A stretch of 64,000 nt of DNA from Halovulum marinum (GCF_009697225.1 NZ_WIND01000008.1:1-64000), one strand, 5' to 3'. Shown: positions 52,379 through 61,345, numbered from the stretch's first letter. Notes: generated by a model from the sequence alone, not told the origin. Made by a program: numbers and translations.

Positions 52379-52974
52379 TGGACCTGGACCTGCAGGAAAA
52401 GCGCTTCGGCGACGTTGCGGTCCTGGGACCGATCCGTTTCTCGCTCGAACGCGGCGAGACGCTGGCGATCGAGGGGCGCTCGGGCATCGGCAAGACCACG
52501 CTGCTGCGCATCATCGCCGGGTTGGACCGGACCTTTGCCGGCCGGGTGTCGCGGGCGGACCGGCCCGCCATCGTGTTTCAGGAACCGACCCTGCTGCCCT
52601 GGCGCACGGCGCTGCAGAACATCACCCTGGTTACCGGTGCCAGCCCCGCGCGCGCCGGCGCCGCGCTGGCCGAAGTCGGGCTGGCGGGACTGGAGGACCG
52701 GTTCCCCGCGCAGCTGTCGCTGGGCCAGCAGCGCAGGCTGGCGATTGCGCGCGCCTTTTCGGCAGAGCCCGATCTGCTGCTGCTCGACGAGCCCTTCGTG
52801 TCGCTCGACCCGGCGCTTGCCGAGGACATGCTTCGCCTGACCGAGCGCCTGCTGCGCGACCATCCCGTCGCCGCCATCCTGGTCACGCACTCGACCGACG
52901 AGGCGCGGCGGCTGGCCACCCGCCGCGCGGTGCTGGAAGGCAGACCGGCCCGCCTGCGACCGCTGACCGGCTGA
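52378..52974 (+). CDS. ABC transporter ATP-binding protein (NitT/TauT type, short)
   Basis: 198 residues: Walker A EGRSGIGKTT at about 33-42, Q-loop VFQEPTLLPWRTAL, signature LSLGQQRRLAIARA (Leu-Gly in place of Gly-Gly), Walker B LLLLDEPFVSLD, H-loop VTHSTDEARRLA. It lacks a C-terminal regulatory domain and is about 50 residues shorter than SsuB/TauB, but all catalytic motifs remain. It ends the PQQ-linked operon. Confidence 0.9.
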   Translation: MDLDLQEKRFGDVAVLGPIRFSLERGETLAIEGRSGIGKTTLLRIIAGLDRTFAGRVSRADRPAIVFQEPTLLPWRTALQNITLVTGASPARAGAALAEVGLAGLEDRFPAQLSLGQQRRLAIARAFSAEPDLLLLDEPFVSLDPALAEDMLRLTERLLRDHPVAAILVTHSTDEARRLATRRAVLEGRPARLRPLTG

Positions 52975-52980
52975 ACGTTG

Positions 52981-53013
52981 CGCGCCGGACGCGATTACCG
53001 CCGCCCCGGCGCG
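52981..53013. terminator. Possible bidirectional terminator between convergent genes
   Basis: CGCGCCGG at 52981-52988 pairs with CCGGCGCG at 53006-53013 (8 bp, 17-base loop) in the 44 bases between the ABC ATPase gene and the convergent acyl-CoA dehydrogenase gene. There is no T-run on either side. Confidence 0.4.
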
Positions 53014-53018
53014 ACGGT

Positions 53019-54206
53019 TCAGAAAAACGCCTGCAACCCGGTCTGGGCGCGCCCCAGGATCAACGCGTGCACGTCGTGCGCGCCCTCGTAGGTGTTGACC
53101 GTCTCCAGGTTCACCATGTGCCGCATCACCGGAAATTCGTCCGATATTCCGTTGCCGCCATGCATGTCGCGCGCCTGCCGGGCGATGTCGAGCGCCTTGC
53201 CGCAGTTGTTGCGCTTGATCAGGCTGATCATCTCGGGGGCGATGCGCTCCGCCTCGAACAGCCGGCCGACCCGCAGGCACGCCTGCAGGCCGAGCGCGAT
53301 CTCGGTCTGCATGTCCGCCAGCTTCTTCTGGTACAGCTGCATCTGCGCCAGCGGCTTGCCGAACTGCTTGCGGTCCAGCCCGTACTGCCGCGCCGCGTGC
53401 CAGCAGGTCTCGGCCGCGCCCATCACGCCCCAGGCGATGCCGTAGCGGGCCCGGTTCAGACAGCCGAACGGCCCGGACAGCCCCTGCGCCTCGGGCAGCA
53501 GCGCGTCCTCTCCGACCTCGACCTGGTCCAGCACGATCTGCCCCGTCACCGAGGCGCGCAGCGACAGCTTGCCTTCGATCTTCGGCGCCGACAGCCCGCT
53601 GGTGCCCTTTTCCAGCACGAAGCCGCGGATCTTTCCGTCGTGGGCCTCGGATTTGGCCCAGACCACGAAGACATCCGCCAGCGGGCTGTTGCTGATCCAG
53701 GTCTTGGTGCCGTTCAGGCGGTACCCGCCCGCCGTCCGGCTGGCCCGCGTGCGCATTCCGCCAGGATCGCTGCCGGCATCCGGCTCGGTCAGCCCGAAGC
53801 AGCCGATCCATTCGCCCGATGCCAGCTTCGGAAGATAGCGCTGCCGCTGCGCCGGGCTGCCATAGGCCAGGATCGGGTACATCACCAGGCTGGCCTGCAC
53901 GCTCATCATCGAGCGAAAACCGCTGTCCACGGCCTCGATCTCGCGCGCGACCAGACCGTAGGACACATACCCGGCCCCGGTTCCGCCGAATGCCTCGGGC
54001 AGGGTTACGCCGAGCAGACCGAGATCCCCCATTTCCCGGAAGATTGCCGGATCGGTGTGCTCGTCGCGGAACGCCGCGCGCACCCGCGGCGCCAGCCGGT
54101 CCTGCGCATAGGACCGCGCGGTGTCGCGAATCATGCGCTCCTCTTCGGACAGCTGGTCCTCAAGCAGGAAGGGGTCGTCCCAGAGGAAACCGTTCGTATC
54201 AGTCAT
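53019..54206 (-). CDS. Acyl-CoA dehydrogenase, glutaryl-CoA dehydrogenase type
   Basis: 395 residues of the acyl-CoA dehydrogenase fold: helical N-terminus, FAD and substrate segment [37 protein letters not shown] in the beta domain, and a C-terminal helical domain with catalytic Glu at about 374 ([12 protein letters not shown]). The TYEG motif and the overall length fit glutaryl-CoA dehydrogenase (GcdH), which both oxidises and decarboxylates glutaryl-CoA in lysine and aromatic breakdown. No partner genes lie next to it; a glutarate-specific role is likely but not proven. Confidence 0.9.
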   Translation of the reverse strand: MTDTNGFLWDDPFLLEDQLSEEERMIRDTARSYAQDRLAPRVRAAFRDEHTDPAIFREMGDLGLLGVTLPEAFGGTGAGYVSYGLVAREIEAVDSGFRSMMSVQASLVMYPILAYGSPAQRQRYLPKLASGEWIGCFGLTEPDAGSDPGGMRTRASRTAGGYRLNGTKTWISNSPLADVFVVWAKSEAHDGKIRGFVLEKGTSGLSAPKIEGKLSLRASVTGQIVLDQVEVGEDALLPEAQGLSGPFGCLNRARYGIAWGVMGAAETCWHAARQYGLDRKQFGKPLAQMQLYQKKLADMQTEIALGLQACLRVGRLFEAERIAPEMISLIKRNNCGKALDIARQARDMHGGNGISDEFPVMRHMVNLETVNTYEGAHDVHALILGRAQTGLQAFF

Positions 54207-54513
54207 TTCGCACCCGTGGAATTTGCGTCGCGTCGCTTCATGCCTACCGCATGCGGGGGATGGAGTTAAATGCCATCGGCCTTCGGCCAGCGGTGTTGGT
54301 GGCGAAGCCGTGCGGCCGCGGCCCCGGCGGCGGCCGGATCAGTCCGCGCGGCGACGGTTTTGCGTTCCGCCTGCGCATCCAGGCGACGGCAGGCTTCGAT
54401 CAAGGCGATACCTGTGCGGGGTCCATCGAAGTCCCGCGCCGGCTTCGGAACGTCGACGCCGGGCGGGCAAAGGAACCCGTTCGATGTTCAGATCGTGGGG
54501 TGAAGCGGTACGC
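54207..54513. other. No gene supported; possible coding remnant on the minus strand
   Basis: A 307-base gap. One minus-strand frame (about 54470-54270) reads like a helical protein tail (GIALIEACRRLDAQAERKT) ending in TAA at about 54270, but it has no start codon and is closed upstream, so I regard it as a remnant or chance. No terminator or RNA structure stands out. Confidence 0.3.
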
Positions 54514-55002
54514 TCAATCCCGATCTTCCACCACCGAGACGGCGCCGTTGCGTTCGATATAGGCCCGCTCCACGTCGCCCGGTCCCCTGAGCCCCTGCTG
54601 ATGCAGGCTCTGCTCGAGATCGCGCTTGCCCATCTGGGTCTGCCGCAGAACGTCGTCCTGAACCTCGCCATCCCTGATCACGACCATCGGCCGCCCCTTG
54701 ACCAGCCGCGAGACCCACTCATTGTGCACGGCGAGCCAGGACATCGCGACCCAGAGCGCACTGAGCACCAGGCAGGCGATCAGCACCGGCCCGAGCGGCG
54801 CGTTGCCGGTAAGAACCCGGCTGAGGCTGGATCCGATGAGCACGGTCAGAAGCACGTCGGTCACCGAGGTGTTTCCGAGAGACTTCCTCGGCAGCATCCG
54901 GAACAGCGTCACGGCGAAAACGAATATGACGACCGCGCGGGCGGCAAGCTGAAGCGCGGTCATTCCGTTCGGTGACGATCCGAAGATCTGTTGCAACTCC
55001 AT
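54514..55002 (-). CDS. DUF421-domain membrane protein (YetF-like)
   Basis: 162 residues. Three membrane helices (about 18-100) with LFRMLPRKSLGNTSVTDVLL and LIGSSLSRVL, the family signature, are followed by a soluble DUF421 C-terminal domain (VKGRPMVVIRDGEVQDDVL, ending VSVVEDRD). Function of the family is unknown; members are often stress-induced. The ATG at 55002 is used because upstream sequence is Ala/Gly-rich filler. It follows the rhodanese gene on the same strand; a second family member is at 62763. Confidence 0.85.
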   Translation of the reverse strand: MELQQIFGSSPNGMTALQLAARAVVIFVFAVTLFRMLPRKSLGNTSVTDVLLTVLIGSSLSRVLTGNAPLGPVLIACLVLSALWVAMSWLAVHNEWVSRLVKGRPMVVIRDGEVQDDVLRQTQMGKRDLEQSLHQQGLRGPGDVERAYIERNGAVSVVEDRD

Positions 55003-55080
55003 TGCGCCGCCCCTTCGTTTCGCGGGGTACGGGATGGCGGGCGCCGCCGGCACCGCCCGGTCCGAACCCCGAGGCGAGGT

Positions 55081-55464
55081 TCACTCTGTCGGCAGCCCCG
55101 CCTCCTTCCAGCCCTTGAGCCCGCCGTCTATCACTGCGCCGTCGTAGCCCAGTCGTGCCAGCGTCTCGGCCGCAAGCGCCGCACGCGCGCCGGAAGCGCA
55201 AAGCACCTGCACCTGCTTTTGCCCGCGGGCGGCGGTGAGCGCATCGAGGCTCGATCCGCTCTCGACATCGGCTTTCGATTCCAGCAGCCCGCGGGGGACA
55301 TGCAGCGCGCCGGGGATGCGCCCGTCGCTTTCCAGTTCGCCCGGCTCGCGCACGTCGAGGATCACCGCCCGCTCTCCGGCGGCGTGGCTTTCGCGCGGCG
55401 AGACCACGGCGATCCGCTCGCGCGCCTCGGCCACCATCTGCTTCATCGTCGTCGTCATTTCCAT
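55081..55464 (-). CDS. Single-domain rhodanese-like sulfurtransferase
   Basis: 127 residues with one rhodanese domain: VILDVREPGELESDGRIPGALHV and active-site Cys in VLCASGARAA at about 86, where the loop takes a persulfide. Start at the ATG at 55464; a second ATG two codons in is equally possible. It lies four bases downstream of the metallo-hydrolase gene. A rhodanese with an MBL-fold persulfide dioxygenase-like protein is a known sulfide or persulfide detoxification pairing. Confidence 0.88.
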   Translation of the reverse strand: MEMTTTMKQMVAEARERIAVVSPRESHAAGERAVILDVREPGELESDGRIPGALHVPRGLLESKADVESGSSLDALTAARGQKQVQVLCASGARAALAAETLARLGYDGAVIDGGLKGWKEAGLPTE

Positions 55465-55468
55465 CACC

Positions 55469-56389
55469 TCAGAACTTGTTCACGGGGATTTTCAGGTAGT
55501 GCTCGCCGTCGTCCTCTGGCCGGGGCATCGCACCGGCGCGCAGGTTGACCTGCAGCGCGGCCAGCATCCGGTCCGGCAACGGCAGGTTCGCATCGCGGGC
55601 CTCGCGCCGCGCGATCCAGTCGGCCTTGACGGTTCCGCGCTTCACATGCGGGTTCTTTTCCCGGTGCTCGGCCACGGTCGCCTCCCACGCCGGGCGCTCG
55701 CGGCTGTCGGTACCGTAGTCGTGACCGACGAACAGCCGGGTGTGTTCGGGCAGCGCCAGAATTTCTTCGATCGAGTTCCAAAGATCCGCGGCGTCGCCAC
55801 CTGGAAAATCGGTCCGTGCGGTGCCGACATCGACATGCATCAGCGTGTCGTGCACGAACGCCGCGTCGCCGCAGACGAGAGTGATCGATCCCAAGGTATG
55901 CCCCGGCGACAACATGACCCGAACCTCCAGGTCGCCGACCGCGAACCGGTCGCCATCGGCGAACAGCCGGTCGAAATCCCGCCCGGGGTCGAAGGCGCCG
56001 GGCAGGTTGTAGATGCCGCGCCAGAGTTCGGCGATCTCGCAGACCTTCTCGCCGATCGCGTTCGGCGCGCCGGTGCGCCTGCGCAGGATCGACGACGCCA
56101 TCAGGTGGTCGGCATGCGGATGCGTGTCCAGCACCCAGGCGACCTCCAGCCCCTCGCCCGCCACGATCGCGAGCACCTGCTCGAGGCTGTCTTCCGAGGT
56201 GCGCGCATTGGCCGGGTGGAAGTTCCACACCACGTCGATCAACGCCGCCTTGCGCGTCACCGGATCGGCGCAGACGTATTGGACCGACCCGGTGTCGGGC
56301 TCATAGATCCCCCAGACCTCGGGGCTTCCCGGTCCGGCCGAGGGGGATCGTCGGACGACCCGGTCATCGCTTGTGTAGTCGCGCGGCAT
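55469..56389 (-). CDS. MBL-fold metallo-hydrolase, persulfide dioxygenase-like
   Basis: 306 residues of the metallo-beta-lactamase fold: metal-binding THPHADHLMAS at about 89-99, SPGHTLGSITLV, HDTLMHVDVGTARTDFPGG, and LFVGHDYGTD, in the order seen in ETHE1/Blh-type persulfide dioxygenases. Those enzymes oxidise glutathione persulfide to sulfite with one iron. It is the first gene of an operon with the rhodanese and DUF421 genes. Glyoxalase-II-like activity is an alternative, but the GTARTDFPGG block favours the dioxygenase group. Confidence 0.87.
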   Translation of the reverse strand: MPRDYTSDDRVVRRSPSAGPGSPEVWGIYEPDTGSVQYVCADPVTRKAALIDVVWNFHPANARTSEDSLEQVLAIVAGEGLEVAWVLDTHPHADHLMASSILRRRTGAPNAIGEKVCEIAELWRGIYNLPGAFDPGRDFDRLFADGDRFAVGDLEVRVMLSPGHTLGSITLVCGDAAFVHDTLMHVDVGTARTDFPGGDAADLWNSIEEILALPEHTRLFVGHDYGTDSRERPAWEATVAEHREKNPHVKRGTVKADWIARREARDANLPLPDRMLAALQVNLRAGAMPRPEDDGEHYLKIPVNKF

Positions 56390-56992
56390 GCGTCAGAACC
56401 TTGCACCTTTCAAATCGGGGCGGAATGCCCCCCCTTTTGCCGAGCCACTTCCGTTTCCGGCCGGGCGAGCGGCAAGGCTGTTCATCCCGGATCCGGGCAG
56501 CACCCGCCGGTCCGCCAGCCGGTGCCGAAAGGCGCAGCCGGCCAGCAATCTGCGTCCATCGGGGCAATCGTGTCGGGTTCCATCGTCACCCCTCGGTCGC
56601 GCCAGGCGCGGGCCCGGCTCGGATCGGCGCGCGCTGGCTGCGGCTTCGTTGCTCGTGTTGCTGGCTATCCAATGCCGCCAGGCAATCGATGGTTCCAAGG
56701 AACTCGGTGCGAAGGAACTCGGTGCGGACGGCGGCGGCGCCACGCGCGGCGCGCGGGCAGATCCAGAGCCGCGCCCTGATCGCGCCGCGCGGCAGTTCTG
56801 CTGTCCAAGAATCCAGGCGGACGCCGGTCGGCACCGATCCGACCGCCGGGCGAGGCGCCGCCGAACGGCGGGCCCGGAATTACCGGTAATCGGCAATGTC
56901 TCGCAGTGCCGTCGGGAACGCACCGGCCGCGCCGCCAGAAACAAAATGCCGCGCGGCGGGTTACCAAGGCAGTCAAGCGAAAGGACGAGATC
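56390..56992. other. Non-coding divergent region with a 15-base tandem repeat
   Basis: About 600 bases between the minus-strand MBL gene and the plus-strand membrane-protein gene. Open frames exist on both strands but are Arg/Pro/Ala-rich and have no supported start. At 56697-56726 the 15-mer AAGGAACTCGGTGCG occurs twice in tandem. Promoters for both flanking genes must lie here; I could not pick them out with confidence. Confidence 0.5.
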
Positions 56993-57358
56993 ATGGTCCA
57001 GGACCCGAAACCGCAAGATCCGAAGATCCCGGAAGCGGACGAGCGCGATCCGCGTGCGAGGCACGAGTCGGGCAACCCCGACCGGCTGCGCGACCGTATC
57101 GACCACGGCGAGACCGCCGACAAGGTCGAGGTCAGCGACCCGGCCGCGGCGCCGCTGGGCACCGATGCCGAGGCCGGTGGCGTGCCGCCGACCCGCGAAC
57201 AGGTGCGCCGTGCCGAAGCGCAGGAGACGCAGCGCGCCCAGGGTACCTACAAGATGCCCGCGCCCGGTGGAGCCGATCCCTCGCCGGCGCGCGCCATGTG
57301 GGTCTGGGGCGTGGCGACCGCGGTGGTCCTCGTGATCCTCGCGCTTCTGTTCTTCTGA
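56993..57358 (+). CDS. Small hydrophilic protein with C-terminal membrane anchor
   Basis: 121 residues. Residues 1-95 are charged and disorder-prone (DPKIPEADERDPRARHESG, EQVRRAEAQETQRAQ) and the last ~22 residues are one membrane helix (MWVWGVATAVVLVILALLFF). AAGGA lies before the ATG at 56993. Its function is unknown. The layout (flexible body, tail anchor) is common among stress-induced membrane proteins in alphaproteobacteria, and its neighbours are of that type. Confidence 0.75.
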   Translation: MVQDPKPQDPKIPEADERDPRARHESGNPDRLRDRIDHGETADKVEVSDPAAAPLGTDAEAGGVPPTREQVRRAEAQETQRAQGTYKMPAPGGADPSPARAMWVWGVATAVVLVILALLFF

Positions 57359-57383
57359 TCCATCCGGCCCGGCGGTCGCGCGG

Positions 57384-58355
57384 TCATATCCCTTCGAGGC
57401 GGCTCGTGCCGCGTTTTTCGGCAATGTCCTCGTCACGGCCGAAGGGGTGGTCGCCGAAGCCGTGACGCATCAGCGCGACCGCCCGGTAGGCCGACGCGTC
57501 GTCCGTGCGCGAGCGGAAAAGTTCGATCACCGCCTGCGTGATCACCGGGATCGGCACCTCGCGCCCGATCGCCTCCTGCACCAGCCAGTTCACTTCGCCG
57601 GTGTCCTCGACATAGTCCGGAACCGCGTCGGTCTGCGCCCCCTGGTCACGCAGCTGCTGGTGCATCAATTCGACCAGCCAGCCGCGGATCACCGATCCGT
57701 TCGACCAGTTCCCGAAGATCTCCGCGGGATCGAGATCGAACGCGCTGTCCTTCAGCAGCGCGTAGCCCTCGCCGATCGCCTGCAGCATGCCGAACTCGAT
57801 CCCGTTGTGAACCAGTTTGACGAAATGCCCGCTGCCGGACGGGCCGGTGTGGATCACCGCCGCGTCGCATACCGCCAGCGCCCTCAGTACCGGCGCGGCC
57901 AGGGCAAAACCCTCGGCGTCGCCGCCGACCATGAAACAGGCGCCACGGCGGGCGCCAGGAACGCCGCCGGAGGTGCCGACGTCCATGTAGATCACGCCCG
58001 CGCGGCGCAGATCCTCGGCCCGTCGCATGGAATCCCGGTACCAGGAATTGCCGCCGTCCATCACGACGTCGCCCGCCCCCAGATGCGGTGCAAGTTCTTC
58101 CAACACCGCGTCTATGGCCGCGCCGGCGGGAACCGACAGGTAGATCAGCCTCGGCTGCGGCAGCCGCTCGGCCAGGGCGCGGGCCTCGGTCACCACATCA
58201 ACGCCCGCCGCCGCCATGTCCGGGCGCGGCCGGGTGTGCTTGCCGACGACATCGATGCCCTTCTCGGTCGCCTGAAGCGCCAGTCCGCCGCCTATGCGGC
58301 CAAGGCCGACGACGCCGAGCCGTCTGCCACGCTCATCTTGCGGATCGTCAGCCAT
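57384..58355 (-). CDS. 6-phosphogluconate dehydrogenase, decarboxylating (short GndA/YqeC type)
   Basis: 323 residues: NAD(P)-binding GVVGLGRIGGGLA, substrate loop DGGNSWYRDSMRRAEDL, and catalytic GSGHFVKLVHNGIEFGM with the Lys-x-x-His-Asn and Glu set. This is the shorter ~300-residue form, often NAD-dependent. It oxidises 6-phosphogluconate to ribulose 5-phosphate and CO2, supplying reducing power. It stands as a single minus-strand gene between stress-type genes, divergent from the SRPBCC gene. Confidence 0.9.
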   Translation of the reverse strand: MADDPQDERGRRLGVVGLGRIGGGLALQATEKGIDVVGKHTRPRPDMAAAGVDVVTEARALAERLPQPRLIYLSVPAGAAIDAVLEELAPHLGAGDVVMDGGNSWYRDSMRRAEDLRRAGVIYMDVGTSGGVPGARRGACFMVGGDAEGFALAAPVLRALAVCDAAVIHTGPSGSGHFVKLVHNGIEFGMLQAIGEGYALLKDSAFDLDPAEIFGNWSNGSVIRGWLVELMHQQLRDQGAQTDAVPDYVEDTGEVNWLVQEAIGREVPIPVITQAVIELFRSRTDDASAYRAVALMRHGFGDHPFGRDEDIAEKRGTSRLEGI

Positions 58356-58482
58356 CCCGTCCTCCCGAATGAAATGCTACCGCCGCCCGCGCACCTCTGG
58401 GCGGTGCCTGGCCGCAAGGATAGGGCGATCGGCGGCGTCTGACAGGCCGCGGCAGGGTGCCGAATCCCGCTTTGCCAATGCG

Positions 58483-58507
58483 GGAACATCTGGCAGCCGC
58501 GCCGGTT
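58483..58507 (+). promoter_or_regulatory. EcfG-type general-stress promoter candidate
   Basis: GGAAC at 58483-58487, then 16 bases, then GGTT at 58504-58507, close to the alphaproteobacterial EcfG (RpoE2/SigT) consensus GGAAC-N16/17-(C/G)GTT. It is 24 bases before the ATG of the SRPBCC gene, a reasonable leader length. Found by eye from one motif, so it needs support from expression data. Confidence 0.5.
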
Positions 58508-58531
58508 CAGCACTGCGAAGGAGGAGCACCG

Positions 58532-59221
58532 ATGACCCATCGTGGATATCGCTACAGACCAACGGGCCCCGGCGTGCGGAACCGCGGCTTCCACCTGCCC
58601 CAGGTTCCTGACGGCGCCGCCCGCGCCGCCGCCCTGACCGTCGGCGCCGGCGTTCTGCTGGTCGGCGCGGCGACGCTGCTGCGCGCGACGACGCAGGACC
58701 ACGGCGTGCGCGACAGCGCGCCCGGGCGCACCAGCCGGCAAAGCTTCCACGGCGCCTACGCGGTCACCGGGCGGTCGGTGACCGTCAACCGGCCGCGGGC
58801 CGAGATCTTCGCATTCTGGCGCGACTTCGCGAACCTGGCGCGGTTCATGGAAAACGTCGAGCGCGTCGAGACCCGCGGCGAGCAGTCCGTCTGGACGATC
58901 TCGGCGCCCGCCGGCGCGACGGTGACGGTCCGGACGCGGGTCGTCTCCGAGCGGCCGGACGAGGAGATCGCCTGGCAATCGACCGAGGACTCGGACATCG
59001 ACACCCGCGGCAAGGTGCTGTTCCGCGATGCCCCGGGCGGCCGCGGCACCATTGTCGAGGCGATCGTCGCCTACCGGCCGCCGGGCGGTCAGGTCGGGCG
59101 GCTGACGGCCAAACTGTTCCAGAAGGAACCGGCGATCCAGAGCCGGCGCGATCTGAAGCGGCTCAAGATGTTCCTGGAAACCGGCGAGGTCGCGACCTCG
59201 CAGAACCGCAAAGCCGCCTGA
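58532..59221 (+). CDS. SRPBCC-family protein with N-terminal membrane segment
   Basis: 229 residues: a short basic start, a hydrophobic segment (about 34-50, AALTVGAGVLLVGAATLL), then a START/polyketide-cyclase-like SRPBCC domain from about 78 (SVTVNRPRAEIFAFWRDFAN, EIAWQSTEDSDIDTRGKVLF). The domain binds lipids or other hydrophobic ligands. AAGGAGGAG precedes the ATG at 58532. An EcfG-like promoter lies directly upstream, and a Zn-alcohol dehydrogenase and an SDR gene follow at 11 and 22 bases, so the three probably form one stress-induced operon. Confidence 0.85.
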   Translation: MTHRGYRYRPTGPGVRNRGFHLPQVPDGAARAAALTVGAGVLLVGAATLLRATTQDHGVRDSAPGRTSRQSFHGAYAVTGRSVTVNRPRAEIFAFWRDFANLARFMENVERVETRGEQSVWTISAPAGATVTVRTRVVSERPDEEIAWQSTEDSDIDTRGKVLFRDAPGGRGTIVEAIVAYRPPGGQVGRLTAKLFQKEPAIQSRRDLKRLKMFLETGEVATSQNRKAA

Positions 59222-59232
59222 GGAGGCCCCGT

Positions 59233-60402
59233 ATGCGCGCCCTGACCTTTCAAGGAAAACAAGACGTCCGCGTGGACACCGTTCCCGATCCCCAGATCGT
59301 CAACCCCCGCGACGCGATCATCGAAGTCACCGCCACCGCGATCTGCGGCTCTGACCTGCATCTTTATGACGGGGTGATCCCCGGCGTGATGTCCGGCGAC
59401 ATCCTCGGCCACGAGTTCATGGGCCGGGTGGTCGAGACCGGCGCCGACAGCACCCTGCAGAAGGATCAGCGGGTGGTGGTGCCGTTCACCATCTCCTGCG
59501 GAAAGTGCTTCCACTGCGTGAAGAGCCAGTATTCCGCCTGCGACAACTCGAACCCGGCCGAGAAGCAGGACCTGACCGAGCCGCTCTACGGCCACGCGCT
59601 GAGCGGTCTGTTCGGCTATTCGCACCTGACCGGCGGCTACCCCGGCGGCCAGGCGCAGTACGTCCGCGTGCCGTTCTCGGACATCGGGCCGGTCGTGATC
59701 CCGGACGGGCCGGAAGACGAGGAGGTGCTGTTCCTGTCGGACATCCTGCCGACCGGCTGGATGGCCGCCGAGAACTGCGACATCGAGCCCGGCGACACCG
59801 TCGCCGTCTGGGGCTGCGGTCCGGTCGGGCTGTTCGCGATCCAGAGCGCGCTGCTGATGGGTGCGCATCAGGTGATCGCCATCGACCACTACCCGAACCG
59901 GCTGGCGCTGGCGCGCCGACTGGGCGCGAAGGTGATCGACTACCGCGGCACCCGCGTTCTCGAGGCGCTCAAGGAAATGACCGGCGGCATCGGCCCGGAT
60001 GCGGTGATCGACGCGGTCGGCACCGAAAGCCACGGTCTGGCGCCGGACAACGTGCTGGACAGCATGAAGCAGAAGATCGGCTTCGGCGCCGACCGCGGCC
60101 ATGTGCTGCGCGAGGCGATCATGGCCTGCCGCAAGGGGGGCCGGGTATCGGTGCCTGGGGTCTACGGCGGCTTTGTCGACAAGTTCCCGCTGGGGGCCTT
60201 CATGGAGAAGGGCCTGCAGATGCGCACCGGACAGACCCATGTGCAGAAATACGCGCCCGACCTGCTGCGCCGCATCCAGGAGGGCGAGATCGACACCACC
60301 TTCCTGATCTCGCACCGCCTGCCGCTTGAAGACGCGCCGCGCGGCTATGCCAATTTCCATGCCAACCAGGACGAGTGGACCAAGGTCGTCCTGAAGCCGT
60401 GA
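59233..60402 (+). CDS. Zinc-dependent alcohol dehydrogenase (medium-chain, GroES-like)
   Basis: 389 residues: catalytic zinc Cys in ICGSDLHLYDG, GHEFMGRVVE, structural zinc CGKCFHCVKSQYSAC (four Cys), and NAD-binding VWGCGPVGLFAIQSALLMGA. The layout resembles glutathione-independent formaldehyde dehydrogenase/threonine dehydrogenase-like members of COG1063, with the long C-terminal insertion around VLDSMKQKIGFGADRGHVL. It oxidises an alcohol or aldehyde with NAD(P). It is the second gene of the SRPBCC operon. Confidence 0.9.
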   Translation: MRALTFQGKQDVRVDTVPDPQIVNPRDAIIEVTATAICGSDLHLYDGVIPGVMSGDILGHEFMGRVVETGADSTLQKDQRVVVPFTISCGKCFHCVKSQYSACDNSNPAEKQDLTEPLYGHALSGLFGYSHLTGGYPGGQAQYVRVPFSDIGPVVIPDGPEDEEVLFLSDILPTGWMAAENCDIEPGDTVAVWGCGPVGLFAIQSALLMGAHQVIAIDHYPNRLALARRLGAKVIDYRGTRVLEALKEMTGGIGPDAVIDAVGTESHGLAPDNVLDSMKQKIGFGADRGHVLREAIMACRKGGRVSVPGVYGGFVDKFPLGAFMEKGLQMRTGQTHVQKYAPDLLRRIQEGEIDTTFLISHRLPLEDAPRGYANFHANQDEWTKVVLKP

Positions 60403-60424
60403 CGAAGCGGAAGGGAGAAACTTC

Positions 60425-61210
60425 ATGACCGATCGCAAACGCCTGGCCGTGGTCACCGGTGCATCGACCGGCATCGGGCTGGAACTGGCGCGGATCTGCG
60501 CCACCGAAGGACACGACCTGGTGATCTGCGCCGAAGAGGCGGCAATCCATGACGCTGCCGCCGAACTCGGCGCGTTGAACGTCGCCGTGGAGGCGGTGCA
60601 GGCCGATCTGGGCACGCCGGAGGGCATCGACGCCCTGTGGCGGCGGGTCGAGGGCCGCGATGTCGACTATCTGCTCGCCAACGCGGGCATCGGGCTGAGC
60701 GGCCCGTTTCTCGACCTCGACCGCACCGACATCGCCAAGGTGATCGCGCTGAACGTCAGCGGCACGACCGAACTGCTGCACCGCTTCGCACGCCGGATGC
60801 GCGACCGCGGCACCGGCCGCGTTCTGGTCACCGGCTCGATCGCCGGCTTCTTTCCCGGCAGCTTCCACGCCGTCTACAACGCCTCGAAGGCATATCTCGA
60901 CAGCCTCAGCTATGCGCTGCAGAACGAGTTGAAGGAGTCACCGGTCACGGTGACCTGCCTGATGCCCGGGCTGACCGAGACGGAATTCTTCGAGCGCGCC
61001 GGCATGACGGACACGCCGGCCGGGCGCGACGACGGCAAGGACGACCCGGCGGTGGTCGCCCGCAAGGGGTACGAGGCGATGATGAACGGCCGCAGCGGTG
61101 TTGTCACCGGCCTGATGAACAAGGTCCAGACAGCCTTCGCGGGGCTGATCCCCGACCAGGTTCTGGCGCAGATGCACCGCCGCCTCGCCGAACCCGACGA
61201 CCTGCGATAG
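60425..61210 (+). CDS. Short-chain dehydrogenase/reductase
   Basis: 261 residues of a classical SDR (DltE/YqjQ-like subgroup): TGASTGIG at 11-18, LLANAGIGLSG, catalytic Ser in VTGSIAGFF, and YNASK with Tyr at about 150, followed by CLMPGLTETEFFERAG. It reduces or oxidises a small carbonyl with NAD(P)H. Third gene of the SRPBCC-ADH-SDR operon, 22 bases after the ADH stop. Confidence 0.9.
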   Translation: MTDRKRLAVVTGASTGIGLELARICATEGHDLVICAEEAAIHDAAAELGALNVAVEAVQADLGTPEGIDALWRRVEGRDVDYLLANAGIGLSGPFLDLDRTDIAKVIALNVSGTTELLHRFARRMRDRGTGRVLVTGSIAGFFPGSFHAVYNASKAYLDSLSYALQNELKESPVTVTCLMPGLTETEFFERAGMTDTPAGRDDGKDDPAVVARKGYEAMMNGRSGVVTGLMNKVQTAFAGLIPDQVLAQMHRRLAEPDDLR

Positions 61211-61313
61211 CCCGCACGGTCGAACCCCCGGCCGAACCGGCAGCTTGGCGGGACCGAGCCATCGGATCCGCTCGGGACGTTCGGAGCACGAGGGCTGGTA
61301 CACGCGCCGCGGT

Positions 61314-61339
61314 GGAGGGGGCCACGCGCGTGGCCCTCC
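61314..61339. terminator. Strong convergent hairpin between SDR and DUF892 genes
   Basis: GGAGGGGGCCACGC and GCGTGGCCCTCC form a ~12-bp stem with a two-base bulge, centred on the palindrome GCCACGCGCGTGGC at 61321-61334. It lies between the SDR stop and the DUF892 stop. It lacks a T-run but could serve both converging transcripts. Confidence 0.5.
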
Positions 61340-61345
61340 GCCCGG

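Noticed and set aside
56388-57335. 315-codon plus-strand open frame covering the gap before the tail-anchored protein
   Set aside because: Arg/Pro-rich, no start signal, and out of frame with the supported gene at 56993.
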